A stretch of DNA of 64,000 nucleotides from CAIVVT01 sp052145115 (lineage in GTDB: Bacteria > Acidobacteriota > Terriglobia > Bryobacterales > Bryobacteraceae), in contig JBKQPG010000006.1 in NCBI GenBank assembly GCA_052145115.1, positions 1-64,000 of the forward strand. The letters run 5' to 3'. Under the pieces are notes generated by a model. That model had not been told where the DNA came from. It saw only the letters and a program-made list of their open reading frames with translations, and did not search any database. Shown piece by piece: positions 17,601 through 24,836 of the stretch (position 1 is its first letter; the number at the start of each line of letters is the position of its first letter). The translations under genes were made by a program, and so were the position numbers.

Positions 17601-18018
17601 GCGCCTGGTGGAAGGCCTGGCGCTGCCCGACGAGCGGCTGGAGTTCGAACTTTCCTACTACAACTCCAACACGATGTGGATCGGCATCGACAAACTGTTG
17701 GCCGTCTTCGGTCTCGCTCGCGCCGATCTGGGCAGCCAGGAAAAGACCACCGCGGCCGTCCGCCGCGTGGCCGCGAAAATGCCCGCCTATGTCACGCTCA
17801 AGGACGTCAAAAAGCGCTGGGGGCAGGGCCAGGAAGACGTCTTCCCGGTCACGCAGTTCGAGAAGCTGTGGGGCGACATAACGGCCGTGCCGGGCTTCGA
17901 TTGCCGTTACGTCGTCGTGCCGCGAATGCGCGGCCAGCAGCTCAAGGATGTCTCACAGCTCGATGGCTGGTGGCGCGACGGCTCCGCGGCCTACGTCGAT
18001 TCGCTATGCCAATGGTGA
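14692..18018 (+). CDS. GHMP sugar kinase / UDPGP-type uridylyltransferase fusion
   Basis: A 1108-residue cytoplasmic protein. The N-terminal ~200 residues are helical and unrecognised. A GHMP-kinase region follows, with LSHSAWSDIF, the ATP loop PKGSRLAVSTS (~315-325) and GGGWQDSGG (~370), the latter typical of L-fucokinase-type kinases. The C-terminal part has VVSLAGGIGTRW (~738-749) and a following KALNPF, as in the nucleotide-binding loop of UDPGP-family pyrophosphorylases. The likely role is phosphorylating a free sugar and converting it to a UDP-sugar. Bacteroides FKP is similar in idea, but its pyrophosphorylase domain is N-terminal. The sugar is unknown. Confidence 0.78.
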   Translation: MSELVRTIVSTDPAIRNRSLEGLCRGASAASLLAECEALERLRHSSGNLYERVRALAFLAAIQRYHLAARPEIASRGHIPADGYAHLLARHFEEAIRCFLNAQSSAGPSRAVSSALASAYRGLAFQTLANQVRRSVRSVRGNQWMFRTGHPSDYPLTLRPELLRKDPATSLYPVLCEATPVRMDLSHSAWSDIFYLGMDDPEGARVLNVSIDLAVLGAGANEPQPPVEAYLRLIDEPVLRLTSVDLGATADVTSIAEVFDFSKDYLGLLKAGIIAAGLVPPSMEGSTEPLADLLGRLTSQPGHGIEIVSQVNGIPKGSRLAVSTSLLACIIAAGMRATAQIRALTGGLEEQDRRIVAARAILGEWLAGSGGGWQDSGGVWPGIKLIEGVVAREGDVEWGVSRGCLLPRHRELSAAEVSPKARARLQESLVLVHGGMAQDVGPILELVSERYLLRSEVEWNARQEAAALLDRIIECLKNGDIRGLGACTQRTFDGPIQTIIPWAGNHYTEQLIERAREEFGAEFWGFWMLGGMAGGGMGFLFDPRARPRALERLAGLMSEVKRSLERAVPFAMEPVVYDCAINERGTWAALRAGETALLSPGYYALHVPAMVRRDGRSLTPARRGELDTFGQACRDRPALAGMARTVFDRMAPHAASRAGGTLPGLEALLAEYGFDRDQHERFRSDLRAGRVGLAQNRLPVNSSVEDVAAEEIPDAQQGLPARLRRLGEDALRAGSVAVVSLAGGIGTRWTRGAGVVKALNPFARLNHRFCTFSEIHLAQSRQISSLWSRPVPHVITTSYLTHQPIEDTLRAAGNYGYPGPLYVSPGRVVGLRLVPMVRDLHFAWEELPQPLLHARKQKARDSARAAWMHWARSRGEGSDYTDNVPEQCLHPVGHWYELPNMLRNGVLKRMLDENPALRFLLLRNIDTLGANLDAALLGWHIESGAALTAELIPREVEDRGGGLARIDGKLRLVEGLALPDERLEFELSYYNSNTMWIGIDKLLAVFGLARADLGSQEKTTAAVRRVAAKMPAYVTLKDVKKRWGQGQEDVFPVTQFEKLWGDITAVPGFDCRYVVVPRMRGQQLKDVSQLDGWWRDGSAAYVDSLCQW

Positions 18019-18041
18019 GCGGCCTCGAATGCGCCATGTGA

Positions 18042-18131
18042 TGGCGGAGAGGGTGGGATTCGAACCCACGTTACAGTTTCCCGTAAACACGCTTTCCAAG
18101 CGTGCGCCTTCAACCGCTCGGCCACCTCTCC
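18042..18131 (-). tRNA. tRNA-Ser (anticodon GGA)
   Basis: Ninety bases on the minus strand, including an encoded 3' CCA (TGG at 18042-18044). The acceptor stem is GGAGAGG paired with CCTCTCC, the T arm is GGTTCGAATCCC, and the long variable arm is typical of serine tRNA. The anticodon loop CTTGGAAA gives GGA, reading UCC and UCU. Confidence 0.96.
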
Positions 18132-18366
18132 TGGGGTTGAAACGGAGCCTCGGACGCCATGTCCGGGGCCGTTTCCGCAGCTTTCATTGTCAGTGTAACA
18201 TGCGGCTTCGGCAGGCCCCTATTTCAAACGGCTGACGGCGGCCCGCACCTGGAGAATCAATCCGCCGGACAGCCCTCCTAATCCTCCGTTCGGGCGGCAG
18301 TTTCGCCCTTCCAGGCATCGAAAAGCCATCTCGCCGAATCTAAATGTTTTAATAGAGATAATCCTC

Positions 18367-19425
18367 ATGACCGATCACGGTTTCCGCGCGCGGCGGGACT
18401 GGGCGGCGCTGCGACGCCGGCTGCGCGAAATCAAGATGCTCGCTTGGGGGGCGGCCGACAAGCGCCACCCGATCATGGCGCACATCATCCCTATCCGCCG
18501 CTGCAACCTGAGCTGTACATACTGCAATGAGTACGACGACTACTCGCGCCCTGTGGACACCGAGGTAATGCTGGAGCGCATCGACGACCTCGGCCGCCTC
18601 GGGACGTCCATCATCACCATCAGCGGCGGCGAGCCCCTGCTGCACCCCGACCTGGACCAGCTCATCCGCCGCATCCGCCGCCACGGCGCAGTCGCGGGGC
18701 TGATCACCAACGGCTATCTGCTCACCGCCGACCGCATCCAGCGCCTCAACCGCGCCGGTCTTGACCATATGCAGATCTCGATCGACAACGTCAACCCCGA
18801 CGAGGTGTCGAAGAAGAGCCTGAAGGTCCTCGATCGGAAACTGAAGCTGCTGGCCGCCAACGCCCTGTTCCACGTCAATATCAACTCGGTGGTCGGCGGC
18901 GGCGTCCAGCACGCCGATGACGCCCTGTCCATTGCCCGCCGCTCCATCGAGCTGGGCTTTTCTTCCACCATCGGCATCATCCACGACCACGCCGGCCAAT
19001 TGAAGCCGCTGTCCCCGCGCGAGCGCGAGATCTACCTCGCCGTGAAGGCCCTGGAGAAGCGCAACTACGCCCAGCTCAGCTTCTTTCAGGAATCGATGGT
19101 CCACGGCCGTCCCAACCGCTGGCGCTGCCGCGCCGGCGCGCGCTACCTGTACATCTGCGAGGACGGGTTGGTCCACTATTGCTCGCAACAGCGCGGCTAC
19201 CCGGGGCGGCCGCTCTCCGACTACGGCCCCGCCGACCTGCGGCGCGAGTACTATACCGAAAAGGCCTGCGCCCCGCACTGCACCATCTCCTGCGTGCACT
19301 ACGTTTCGCTGTTTGACTCCTGGCGCGCCCCCCAGACGCTCGCCGACCCGCGTCCCCCCGACCCGCGTCCATTTGATACGGCCGCCAGCGAGCCATTAGT
19401 GCAAATCCACTCTGCCTCGCGCTGA
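18367..19425 (+). CDS. Radical SAM protein
   Basis: A 352-residue radical S-adenosylmethionine enzyme. The 4Fe-4S motif is C46-xxx-C50-xx-C53 (RRCNLSCTYCNEY), followed by TISGGEPLLHPDL, the SAM-binding motif, and LDHMQISIDN. The C-terminal part has more cysteines (RCRAGARYLYICEDGLVHYCS, then CAPHCTISCVHY), suggesting a SPASM-like auxiliary cluster as in peptide- or lipid-modifying members such as HpnH-like proteins. A DCC-family thiol protein follows after 13 bases, so they may act together. No precursor peptide gene is visible. The substrate is unknown. Confidence 0.88.
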   Translation: MTDHGFRARRDWAALRRRLREIKMLAWGAADKRHPIMAHIIPIRRCNLSCTYCNEYDDYSRPVDTEVMLERIDDLGRLGTSIITISGGEPLLHPDLDQLIRRIRRHGAVAGLITNGYLLTADRIQRLNRAGLDHMQISIDNVNPDEVSKKSLKVLDRKLKLLAANALFHVNINSVVGGGVQHADDALSIARRSIELGFSSTIGIIHDHAGQLKPLSPREREIYLAVKALEKRNYAQLSFFQESMVHGRPNRWRCRAGARYLYICEDGLVHYCSQQRGYPGRPLSDYGPADLRREYYTEKACAPHCTISCVHYVSLFDSWRAPQTLADPRPPDPRPFDTAASEPLVQIHSASR

Positions 19426-19438
19426 GGACGCCCTGACC

Positions 19439-19843
19439 ATGGCCCCGCGCGAGAGCTTCCCCGGTATCCGCATCGCTCCCGCCCCGCCGCGCGGCCTGCT
19501 GCTCTATGACGGGGAATGCGGCTTCTGCTCGCGCTGGGTCCGCACCCTTGAGCGCCTGGCCCGCCGGCCCTTCGACAAGCGCCCCTCGCGCGCCGTCCTG
19601 GCCCAACTGCCGGAGCCCGTCGCCCGCACCGTCTCCGGCCAGATGCTGTGGCTCGAGCCCGACGGCTCCGTCTGGGGCGGCAGCCAGGCCCTGTTGCGCG
19701 CGCTCCGCGCCTCCGGCTGGCCGGCCTTCGCCTGGCTGTTGGGAAACCCGTTGGTCCGGCCCTTCACCCGCTCGGGTTATCGCCTCGTTGCCCGCCTGCG
19801 CCACCGCCTCGCGCCGTCGGTCTGCCCGGTGCCGCCGGCCTGA
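19439..19843 (+). CDS. Thiol-disulfide oxidoreductase, DCC family (DUF393)
   Basis: A 134-residue member of the DCC/DUF393 family, recognised by LLYDGECGFCSRWV with Cys27 and Cys30 in a CxxC, and the later GSQALLRALRASGWP. Family members are thioredoxin-like small proteins of poorly known role. It begins 13 bases after the radical SAM gene, implying cotranscription. It could keep cysteines or cluster ligands of that enzyme reduced, but this is only inference. Confidence 0.88.
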   Translation: MAPRESFPGIRIAPAPPRGLLLYDGECGFCSRWVRTLERLARRPFDKRPSRAVLAQLPEPVARTVSGQMLWLEPDGSVWGGSQALLRALRASGWPAFAWLLGNPLVRPFTRSGYRLVARLRHRLAPSVCPVPPA

Positions 19844-19898
19844 GCCTCGCCCTGCCGTCTGCCGCACGGCCCTGGCGGGATCTCCGCGCTGCCGATGG

Positions 19899-22262
19899 CT
19901 ACTGCACTGCCGCCACGCTGCCTGACCGGTTTCCGTCGCCGTCGATGGCCAGCACATCATAGCGCCGGTCGAGGCCCGCGCCCGGGCTCGCGTCGAAATA
20001 GAACGTACCGATGCCGACGTGGTCCAGCAGCCTGCCGTCCCGCATTACCTCGTACCCGGCGACGATCACGTTGTCGTGGCTGGCCGTCCAGCGCAGCGCC
20101 ACGCCCGTGCGCCCGCCCCAGCTCTCGCGCTTCAGCCAGGCCTTGCCAGGAACCGTCGGCGGCGTGTGATCCGCGCCCCGTCCCGGTGCGTTGTCCAGGT
20201 TCAGCAGGATCACCTCGTGCTTGTTTTCCGGCAGGAAGCGGATGCCGGTCCGCATCACCTCGGCGCCCGTCGCCGTGCGCTTCTCCGGGGCGTAGCGGAA
20301 GGTCACGCTGTACACCTCGGCCGGCGCCAGCCGTTTCGGATACACCACCACCTCGCCTTCGGGCAGCGTGTCCTGAATGATCGCCGCCTTGGTGTTTTCC
20401 GCATTCGCAATCTGCAGATACGTGTGCGCATCGGGCGCGCCTTCGGTTGTGGGATGATATACGCGCATGTAGCGGTCCAATACGCGCTCCTGCCGCAGGT
20501 AGCGGTGGAATACCACGTCCTGCCGCAATTGCTCCAGGTCCTCCCCATCCAGCCGGTTGGACCCCGTGCCCCACTCCAGTTCTTTGGCCACTGGCCAGAA
20601 ATACGTCAGGTAATACAGATCGTCCGGCCCGCCGCCGTCGGAGAACTGGTTATTCTCCAGCAGTTCCAGCTTGTCCCAGTTGCACCATTCGCCGCCCGAG
20701 TTGCACCCCTGTAACCCCATCCCCGGGTTGGCCTCTTTCACCTCCCGCAGCATCTGCAGGTAGTGCCGGTACTGCTGCACGTGCGGCTGACCCGGCGGGT
20801 GGTCGTGATTGGTCGCATAGCACGGCGCCTGCACCCATCCATCCAGCCGGTAGTAGTAATCCCCATACCGCTTCTCGCGGGCGTTCATGAACTCGCGCAT
20901 GTACTCATGCGCGCCCTTCGCCGCCGCGCACAATCCCAGTCCGTACCAGCCGGTAATGCCGTCCGGCGCTTTCGGCACCAGCGCCCAGTCCGCGTGCGCA
21001 TCCGGCGGCGTGCCCGGCGCGAAGTGCTGCGGCGGCATCCACAGCCGGAATCCGATCCCCGACTCTCTCAGATACCGCACCAGCTCCGCCCAGTCGATTC
21101 CCTCCCACACGCCGCGGCCGCGCTCGTCAAACCAGAAATCGTCCTCGTGCGCGATCTCCGCCCCGCTGCGCAGGCACAGGTCGGCAATACGCCACATCTC
21201 CTTCGTGTGCAGGTCGATCCGCTGCTTGTGCCGCGGGTCGTCCCAATATCCGTTGTAGATCGTCGTGGCCCACAGGTACCGCTCGCGCGTCAGGTCCCAC
21301 TTGTACGTCGCCTGCCAGTCCTGAAGCTGTTCTCCGGCCGTATCCAGATCGCCCTTGTATACCCCGATGAAGCTGTTCGGCGCCTCGAAGCTCGCCCCGG
21401 CGGCCAGCGGTTCGGTGTGCAGCTGCACCTGCGAGCTGACCAGGAATCCGCCCCGGCCGTGATACTCGCCGGCATTCCATACTTTGGTCGCCCACGGCCC
21501 CAGGTAATTGAAGCCCAGGAAAATACCCTCTCCCCCCGCCGGATCGTCCAGCACGAAATAGGGATGATACGTCGCGCTGCCGCTGTAGACGTCGTCCGCG
21601 CGGAACCCTGCCGCCCCGCTCAGCGAGTCGAATGTGCGGTTGCGCTGCCCGGCCAGCGCTTCCGTGTGCATCTCGTTGGTGCCGTGCTGCGCCCCGCCGC
21701 CCCGCCACCAGTGCAGCGACAGCCGCCCGGCAAACTCCTCCCGGATGCGCATATGGTTCATGCTGATCTCGGTCAGCGGCTGCGTCTGCGCGGTGCGGTT
21801 GGTCACCTCGTACCACTTCCGGATCATGCCCATCGGCGTGCGCGGCGTGGACGCATAAATGTCGTAGTGCAGTCGGACGAGAAACTGCGGATGCTCCAGC
21901 GTGACCACCAGCGTCAAGCCGGGTTCGATGCCTGGAGAAGCCTTGGGAACGGCCATTCGCGCGATCTGAAAGTCCTGCAGCTTGTAATCGCCGCTGAGCC
22001 CCGTGCGCTCCATGCCGGCGAACACGAACCGGAACTCATCCGACTCGGCGCGAGCCGTGAATTCGGTCCCGCTAGCGCGATTCCGCAGCTCCGCCAGCCG
22101 GAACTGGCCCTTCGCCAGTTCCAGCCGCTGCTCGATCAGCTTCGTGCCGCAGGTCCAGCTTGTGGTCGCCGGGTCGAAGCGCACGTAGGCATCGCCCGAG
22201 GTCATCGAATCGGCTGCCCAAACGGTCGTCACGAGCACCGGCAGAAAAAGGAATCGCTTCAT
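19899..22262 (-). CDS. Secreted GH36-like glycoside hydrolase
   Basis: A 787-residue exported protein with signal peptide MKRFLFLPVLVTTVWA. GGGAGG-type ribosome-binding sequence (GGGAGG, minus strand) sits 8 bases before ATG 22262, so I reject the longer frame. An N-terminal beta-sandwich precedes a TIM barrel like alpha-galactosidases of clan GH-D. Likely catalytic residues are D474 in YYRLDGW and D542 in QFSDGGGPDD. The last ~90 residues look like a fibronectin-III-type domain. It probably releases alpha-linked galactose or a related sugar, and galK and an SSS symporter occur at 57.7-60.7 kb. Specificity is uncertain. Confidence 0.78.
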   Translation of the reverse strand: MKRFLFLPVLVTTVWAADSMTSGDAYVRFDPATTSWTCGTKLIEQRLELAKGQFRLAELRNRASGTEFTARAESDEFRFVFAGMERTGLSGDYKLQDFQIARMAVPKASPGIEPGLTLVVTLEHPQFLVRLHYDIYASTPRTPMGMIRKWYEVTNRTAQTQPLTEISMNHMRIREEFAGRLSLHWWRGGGAQHGTNEMHTEALAGQRNRTFDSLSGAAGFRADDVYSGSATYHPYFVLDDPAGGEGIFLGFNYLGPWATKVWNAGEYHGRGGFLVSSQVQLHTEPLAAGASFEAPNSFIGVYKGDLDTAGEQLQDWQATYKWDLTRERYLWATTIYNGYWDDPRHKQRIDLHTKEMWRIADLCLRSGAEIAHEDDFWFDERGRGVWEGIDWAELVRYLRESGIGFRLWMPPQHFAPGTPPDAHADWALVPKAPDGITGWYGLGLCAAAKGAHEYMREFMNAREKRYGDYYYRLDGWVQAPCYATNHDHPPGQPHVQQYRHYLQMLREVKEANPGMGLQGCNSGGEWCNWDKLELLENNQFSDGGGPDDLYYLTYFWPVAKELEWGTGSNRLDGEDLEQLRQDVVFHRYLRQERVLDRYMRVYHPTTEGAPDAHTYLQIANAENTKAAIIQDTLPEGEVVVYPKRLAPAEVYSVTFRYAPEKRTATGAEVMRTGIRFLPENKHEVILLNLDNAPGRGADHTPPTVPGKAWLKRESWGGRTGVALRWTASHDNVIVAGYEVMRDGRLLDHVGIGTFYFDASPGAGLDRRYDVLAIDGDGNRSGSVAAVQ

Positions 22263-22405
22263 GGAACGGACCTCCCGCGTCAGATCCGGGGCTTCCATCG
22301 TCAGGCCCGGGTCCCGGTCATTCTACGCCAACCAGGTTTCCCCCAGCGGGGTTGTCGGAGGAGCTGGAAGCAGAATCGCGGCGAGGTGTCGAATCTGGCG
22401 CTGGC

Positions 22406-23818
22406 TCAGCGCGGCGGCAAGGCCGAGTGACGTGGCACTATCTGTAGGATGGGGAATGGATTAGCAGGAATAGACGGGGTCTCGGCAGGGTGCTCCACCA
22501 GGTCGCCCACCAGGTCGTAGTCGTGCGTTTTGGTGATACGCATGCGCCGCATCTGTCCCGCCGCAAGCGGCGACGGGCCGGGGTCGGAAATGTAGCACAC
22601 GCCGTCGATCTCCGGCGCCTGGCCGGCCATGCGCGCCTCCCACACGAGGTCGCTTTCGGCCGACGGGCCGCTGATCAGCACCGCCACTTCCCGCCCCAGC
22701 CAGCGCCGGTTGAGCTGGCGCGAGATGCGGCGTTGCAGCGCCATGAGATGCCGTTTGCGGTTGTAGATGGTCCGCGCATCGACCTTGCCATCGAGGTGAA
22801 AACTGGCGCTGCTCTCCTCGTCCGAGTAGCCGAAAACGCCCATCCGGTCGAACCGCGCGGCCTCGACGAACTGGCATAGCTCGTTGAAATCGGAGTCCGT
22901 TTCGCCCGGGAAGCCGGCAATCAACGAGGTTCTGATGGTGACGCCGGGCACGCTCCGCCGGATCCGCTCCAGCAATTTGAGAAAGAGGTCGCCGCTGGAG
23001 CCGCGCTTCATCCGCTTCAGCACCCGCGCCGAGGCGTGTTGCAACGGCATGTCGATGTACTTCACCAGCGCCGGATAGCGTGCCAACACGTCCAACAGCC
23101 GCCCGGTGATGCGGTTGGGATAGCAATACAGGAAACGGATCCAGGCCGGCTGCGGCGTCTCGATCTGGGCCAGCCGCGCCAGCAGCTCCGCCAGGCCGTT
23201 GCCGATCCCCAGATCGTCGCCGTAGGCCGTGGTGTCCTGGCCGATCAGGTTGATCTCGCGCACGCCCTGGTCGAACAGCCGGCGGGCCTCGATCAGAACG
23301 CTCTCAAAACGCCGGCTGCGGAAGCGGCCGCGAAACTGCGGGATGACGCAGAACGAGCAGGGGTGGTCGCAGCCCTCGTTGATCTTGATGTAAGCATAGT
23401 GGCGCGGGGTGGCGAGCAGGCGCGGCGTGGCGTCGTGGTAGAGGTATGGCTGCAGCGGATCAGACCGCCCCGAATGGCCTTCGCACAGCGCGACGATGGA
23501 GTCGAGTTCGTTGGTGCCGAGCACGGCGTCGACTTCAGGAATTTGCCGGCGGATGTCGTCGCGGTACCGCTCCACCAGGCAGCCGGCGACCAGCAGCCGC
23601 TGGGCGCGGCCGGTGCGCTTGTAGGCCGCCATCTCGAGGATCGTGTCGACGGACTCCTGCTTGGCCGGGTCGATGAAGCTGCAGGTGTTGACCACCAGGA
23701 CGTCGGCCTCGGCGGGCGAAGCCGTGAGCTGGTGCCCGCGGGCGGCCAACTGGCCCATCATGACTTCGCTATCCACAAGGTTTTTGGGACAGCCCAGGCT
23801 GACAAATCCGATTTTCAC
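22406..23818 (-). CDS. rimO: Ribosomal protein S12 methylthiotransferase
   Basis: Radical SAM methylthiotransferase that modifies an aspartate of ribosomal protein S12. The N-terminal UPF0004 domain has three cluster cysteines (C10 in SLGCPKNLVDSE, C46 in VNTCSFI, C80 in VAGCL). The radical SAM cluster is C150-xxx-C154-xx-C157 in EGCDHPCSFC, and a C-terminal TRAM-like domain follows. At 470 residues it is slightly longer than E. coli RimO because of a C-terminal tail. SLGCPKNLVDSE and the early TRAM region favour RimO over MiaB. Confidence 0.95.
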   Translation of the reverse strand: MKIGFVSLGCPKNLVDSEVMMGQLAARGHQLTASPAEADVLVVNTCSFIDPAKQESVDTILEMAAYKRTGRAQRLLVAGCLVERYRDDIRRQIPEVDAVLGTNELDSIVALCEGHSGRSDPLQPYLYHDATPRLLATPRHYAYIKINEGCDHPCSFCVIPQFRGRFRSRRFESVLIEARRLFDQGVREINLIGQDTTAYGDDLGIGNGLAELLARLAQIETPQPAWIRFLYCYPNRITGRLLDVLARYPALVKYIDMPLQHASARVLKRMKRGSSGDLFLKLLERIRRSVPGVTIRTSLIAGFPGETDSDFNELCQFVEAARFDRMGVFGYSDEESSASFHLDGKVDARTIYNRKRHLMALQRRISRQLNRRWLGREVAVLISGPSAESDLVWEARMAGQAPEIDGVCYISDPGPSPLAAGQMRRMRITKTHDYDLVGDLVEHPAETPSIPANPFPILQIVPRHSALPPR

Positions 23819-23999
23819 GTGGGTTCCGGTGCGCGCGCGGCCTTGCTCCCATTGTAGCGGGCCGGCCGCGGCGGCTCGGAATCTCGCGCGATCCCAGCGC
23901 GCCGGTGCGCCGCGGTCAGTTAGGCTGCGTGAAGCGTCAGTTCAGCCTGCGCGGCGTGCCTTCCGATGGCTCGGCCGCGGGCGCAAAGCCGGGAGCTCG

Positions 24000-24551
24000 T
24001 CAGGAGCTCAGGAGGCTACTGTCCAGGCTATTGGTGACCGAGGCCTGGGTGGCCGAACTCGTCGTGGAATTCGACAGGGCGGCCGTGATCATCGACATCA
24101 GGTCGGAGGCGCTGGTCGTGCTCTGCTGCGACTGGCTCTCGGAGAAGTGATGGTGGTGATGATGATGATGTCCCGAGGCGCTTTGAGTACCCGAGGCGGC
24201 GGAGCTGGAGTTGAGATTCAGGTCCGCCGGATTGCCCGATTGCGAGGCGGCCTGGAACATGTTGGCCAGACTCTGCAGGAACTGGGACTGGGCCCCGGTG
24301 GTGGACTGCGCGTCGGAGCTGAGATTCGAGGCGATTTGAGCAGTCTGCTGTTTGAAGGCCGTCGGATCGTTCGTGGCCTCCTGCTGCAATTGACTGATGA
24401 ACTGGGAGAAGCTGGAAATGTCCTGCGAATCAGCCGGAGCTGTGACCGCGGAAGAGGTCCCGGTTGTCGGCTGGGAGGACTGTGTGGAGTTGAGACCGCC
24501 CAGTTGCAGCAACGAGGTGCTGTAGAGGGAATTGAGTGGGGAGATGGACAT
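24000..24551 (-). CDS. Ser/Gln-rich protein with natural polyhistidine stretch
   Basis: A 183-residue protein of low complexity, rich in serine, threonine, glutamine and alanine, with eight consecutive histidines at about residues 127-134. There is no membrane segment or cleavable signal. Helical stretches (FSQFISQLQQEATNDPTAFKQ, FLQSLANMFQAA) look structured. The amino-acid-level pattern and an ATG start make it a plausible real gene, and I recall similar His-run proteins in acidobacterial genomes. Metal binding is possible. It stands alone between rimO and the VWFA genes. Confidence 0.65.
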   Translation of the reverse strand: MSISPLNSLYSTSLLQLGGLNSTQSSQPTTGTSSAVTAPADSQDISSFSQFISQLQQEATNDPTAFKQQTAQIASNLSSDAQSTTGAQSQFLQSLANMFQAASQSGNPADLNLNSSSAASGTQSASGHHHHHHHHFSESQSQQSTTSASDLMSMITAALSNSTTSSATQASVTNSLDSSLLSS

Positions 24552-24836
24552 CGTTTGAGCCTTTCTGTTCGCTTTTGCTCTCGCGGGCTCGACTGCGGCG
24601 TCCAGCGGCGATACCGGCGAGGGACGCTCCCGCAGGCGAAGCCCCGTTGATCATGAAATCGGCAGCAAGGCGTCGCGGCATTAGCAATCTAGACGAAAGA
24701 TAGTGCGTCTGGCCGGACTAAGAACGGCGCCGGCCAGGCCGGCGAAGCGCAACCGAAGGGCCATCCGGCGGCAGCGCCACCGGGCAGGGCGTCTTTGGAA
24801 GCCGTCCAGAATCTGGCAGTTGCGCGAGGCGCGAGT

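Noticed and set aside
17948..18235. Reading frame with MAERVGFEPTLQ over the tRNA
   Set aside because: It is the well-known false frame read through the antisense of a serine tRNA gene.
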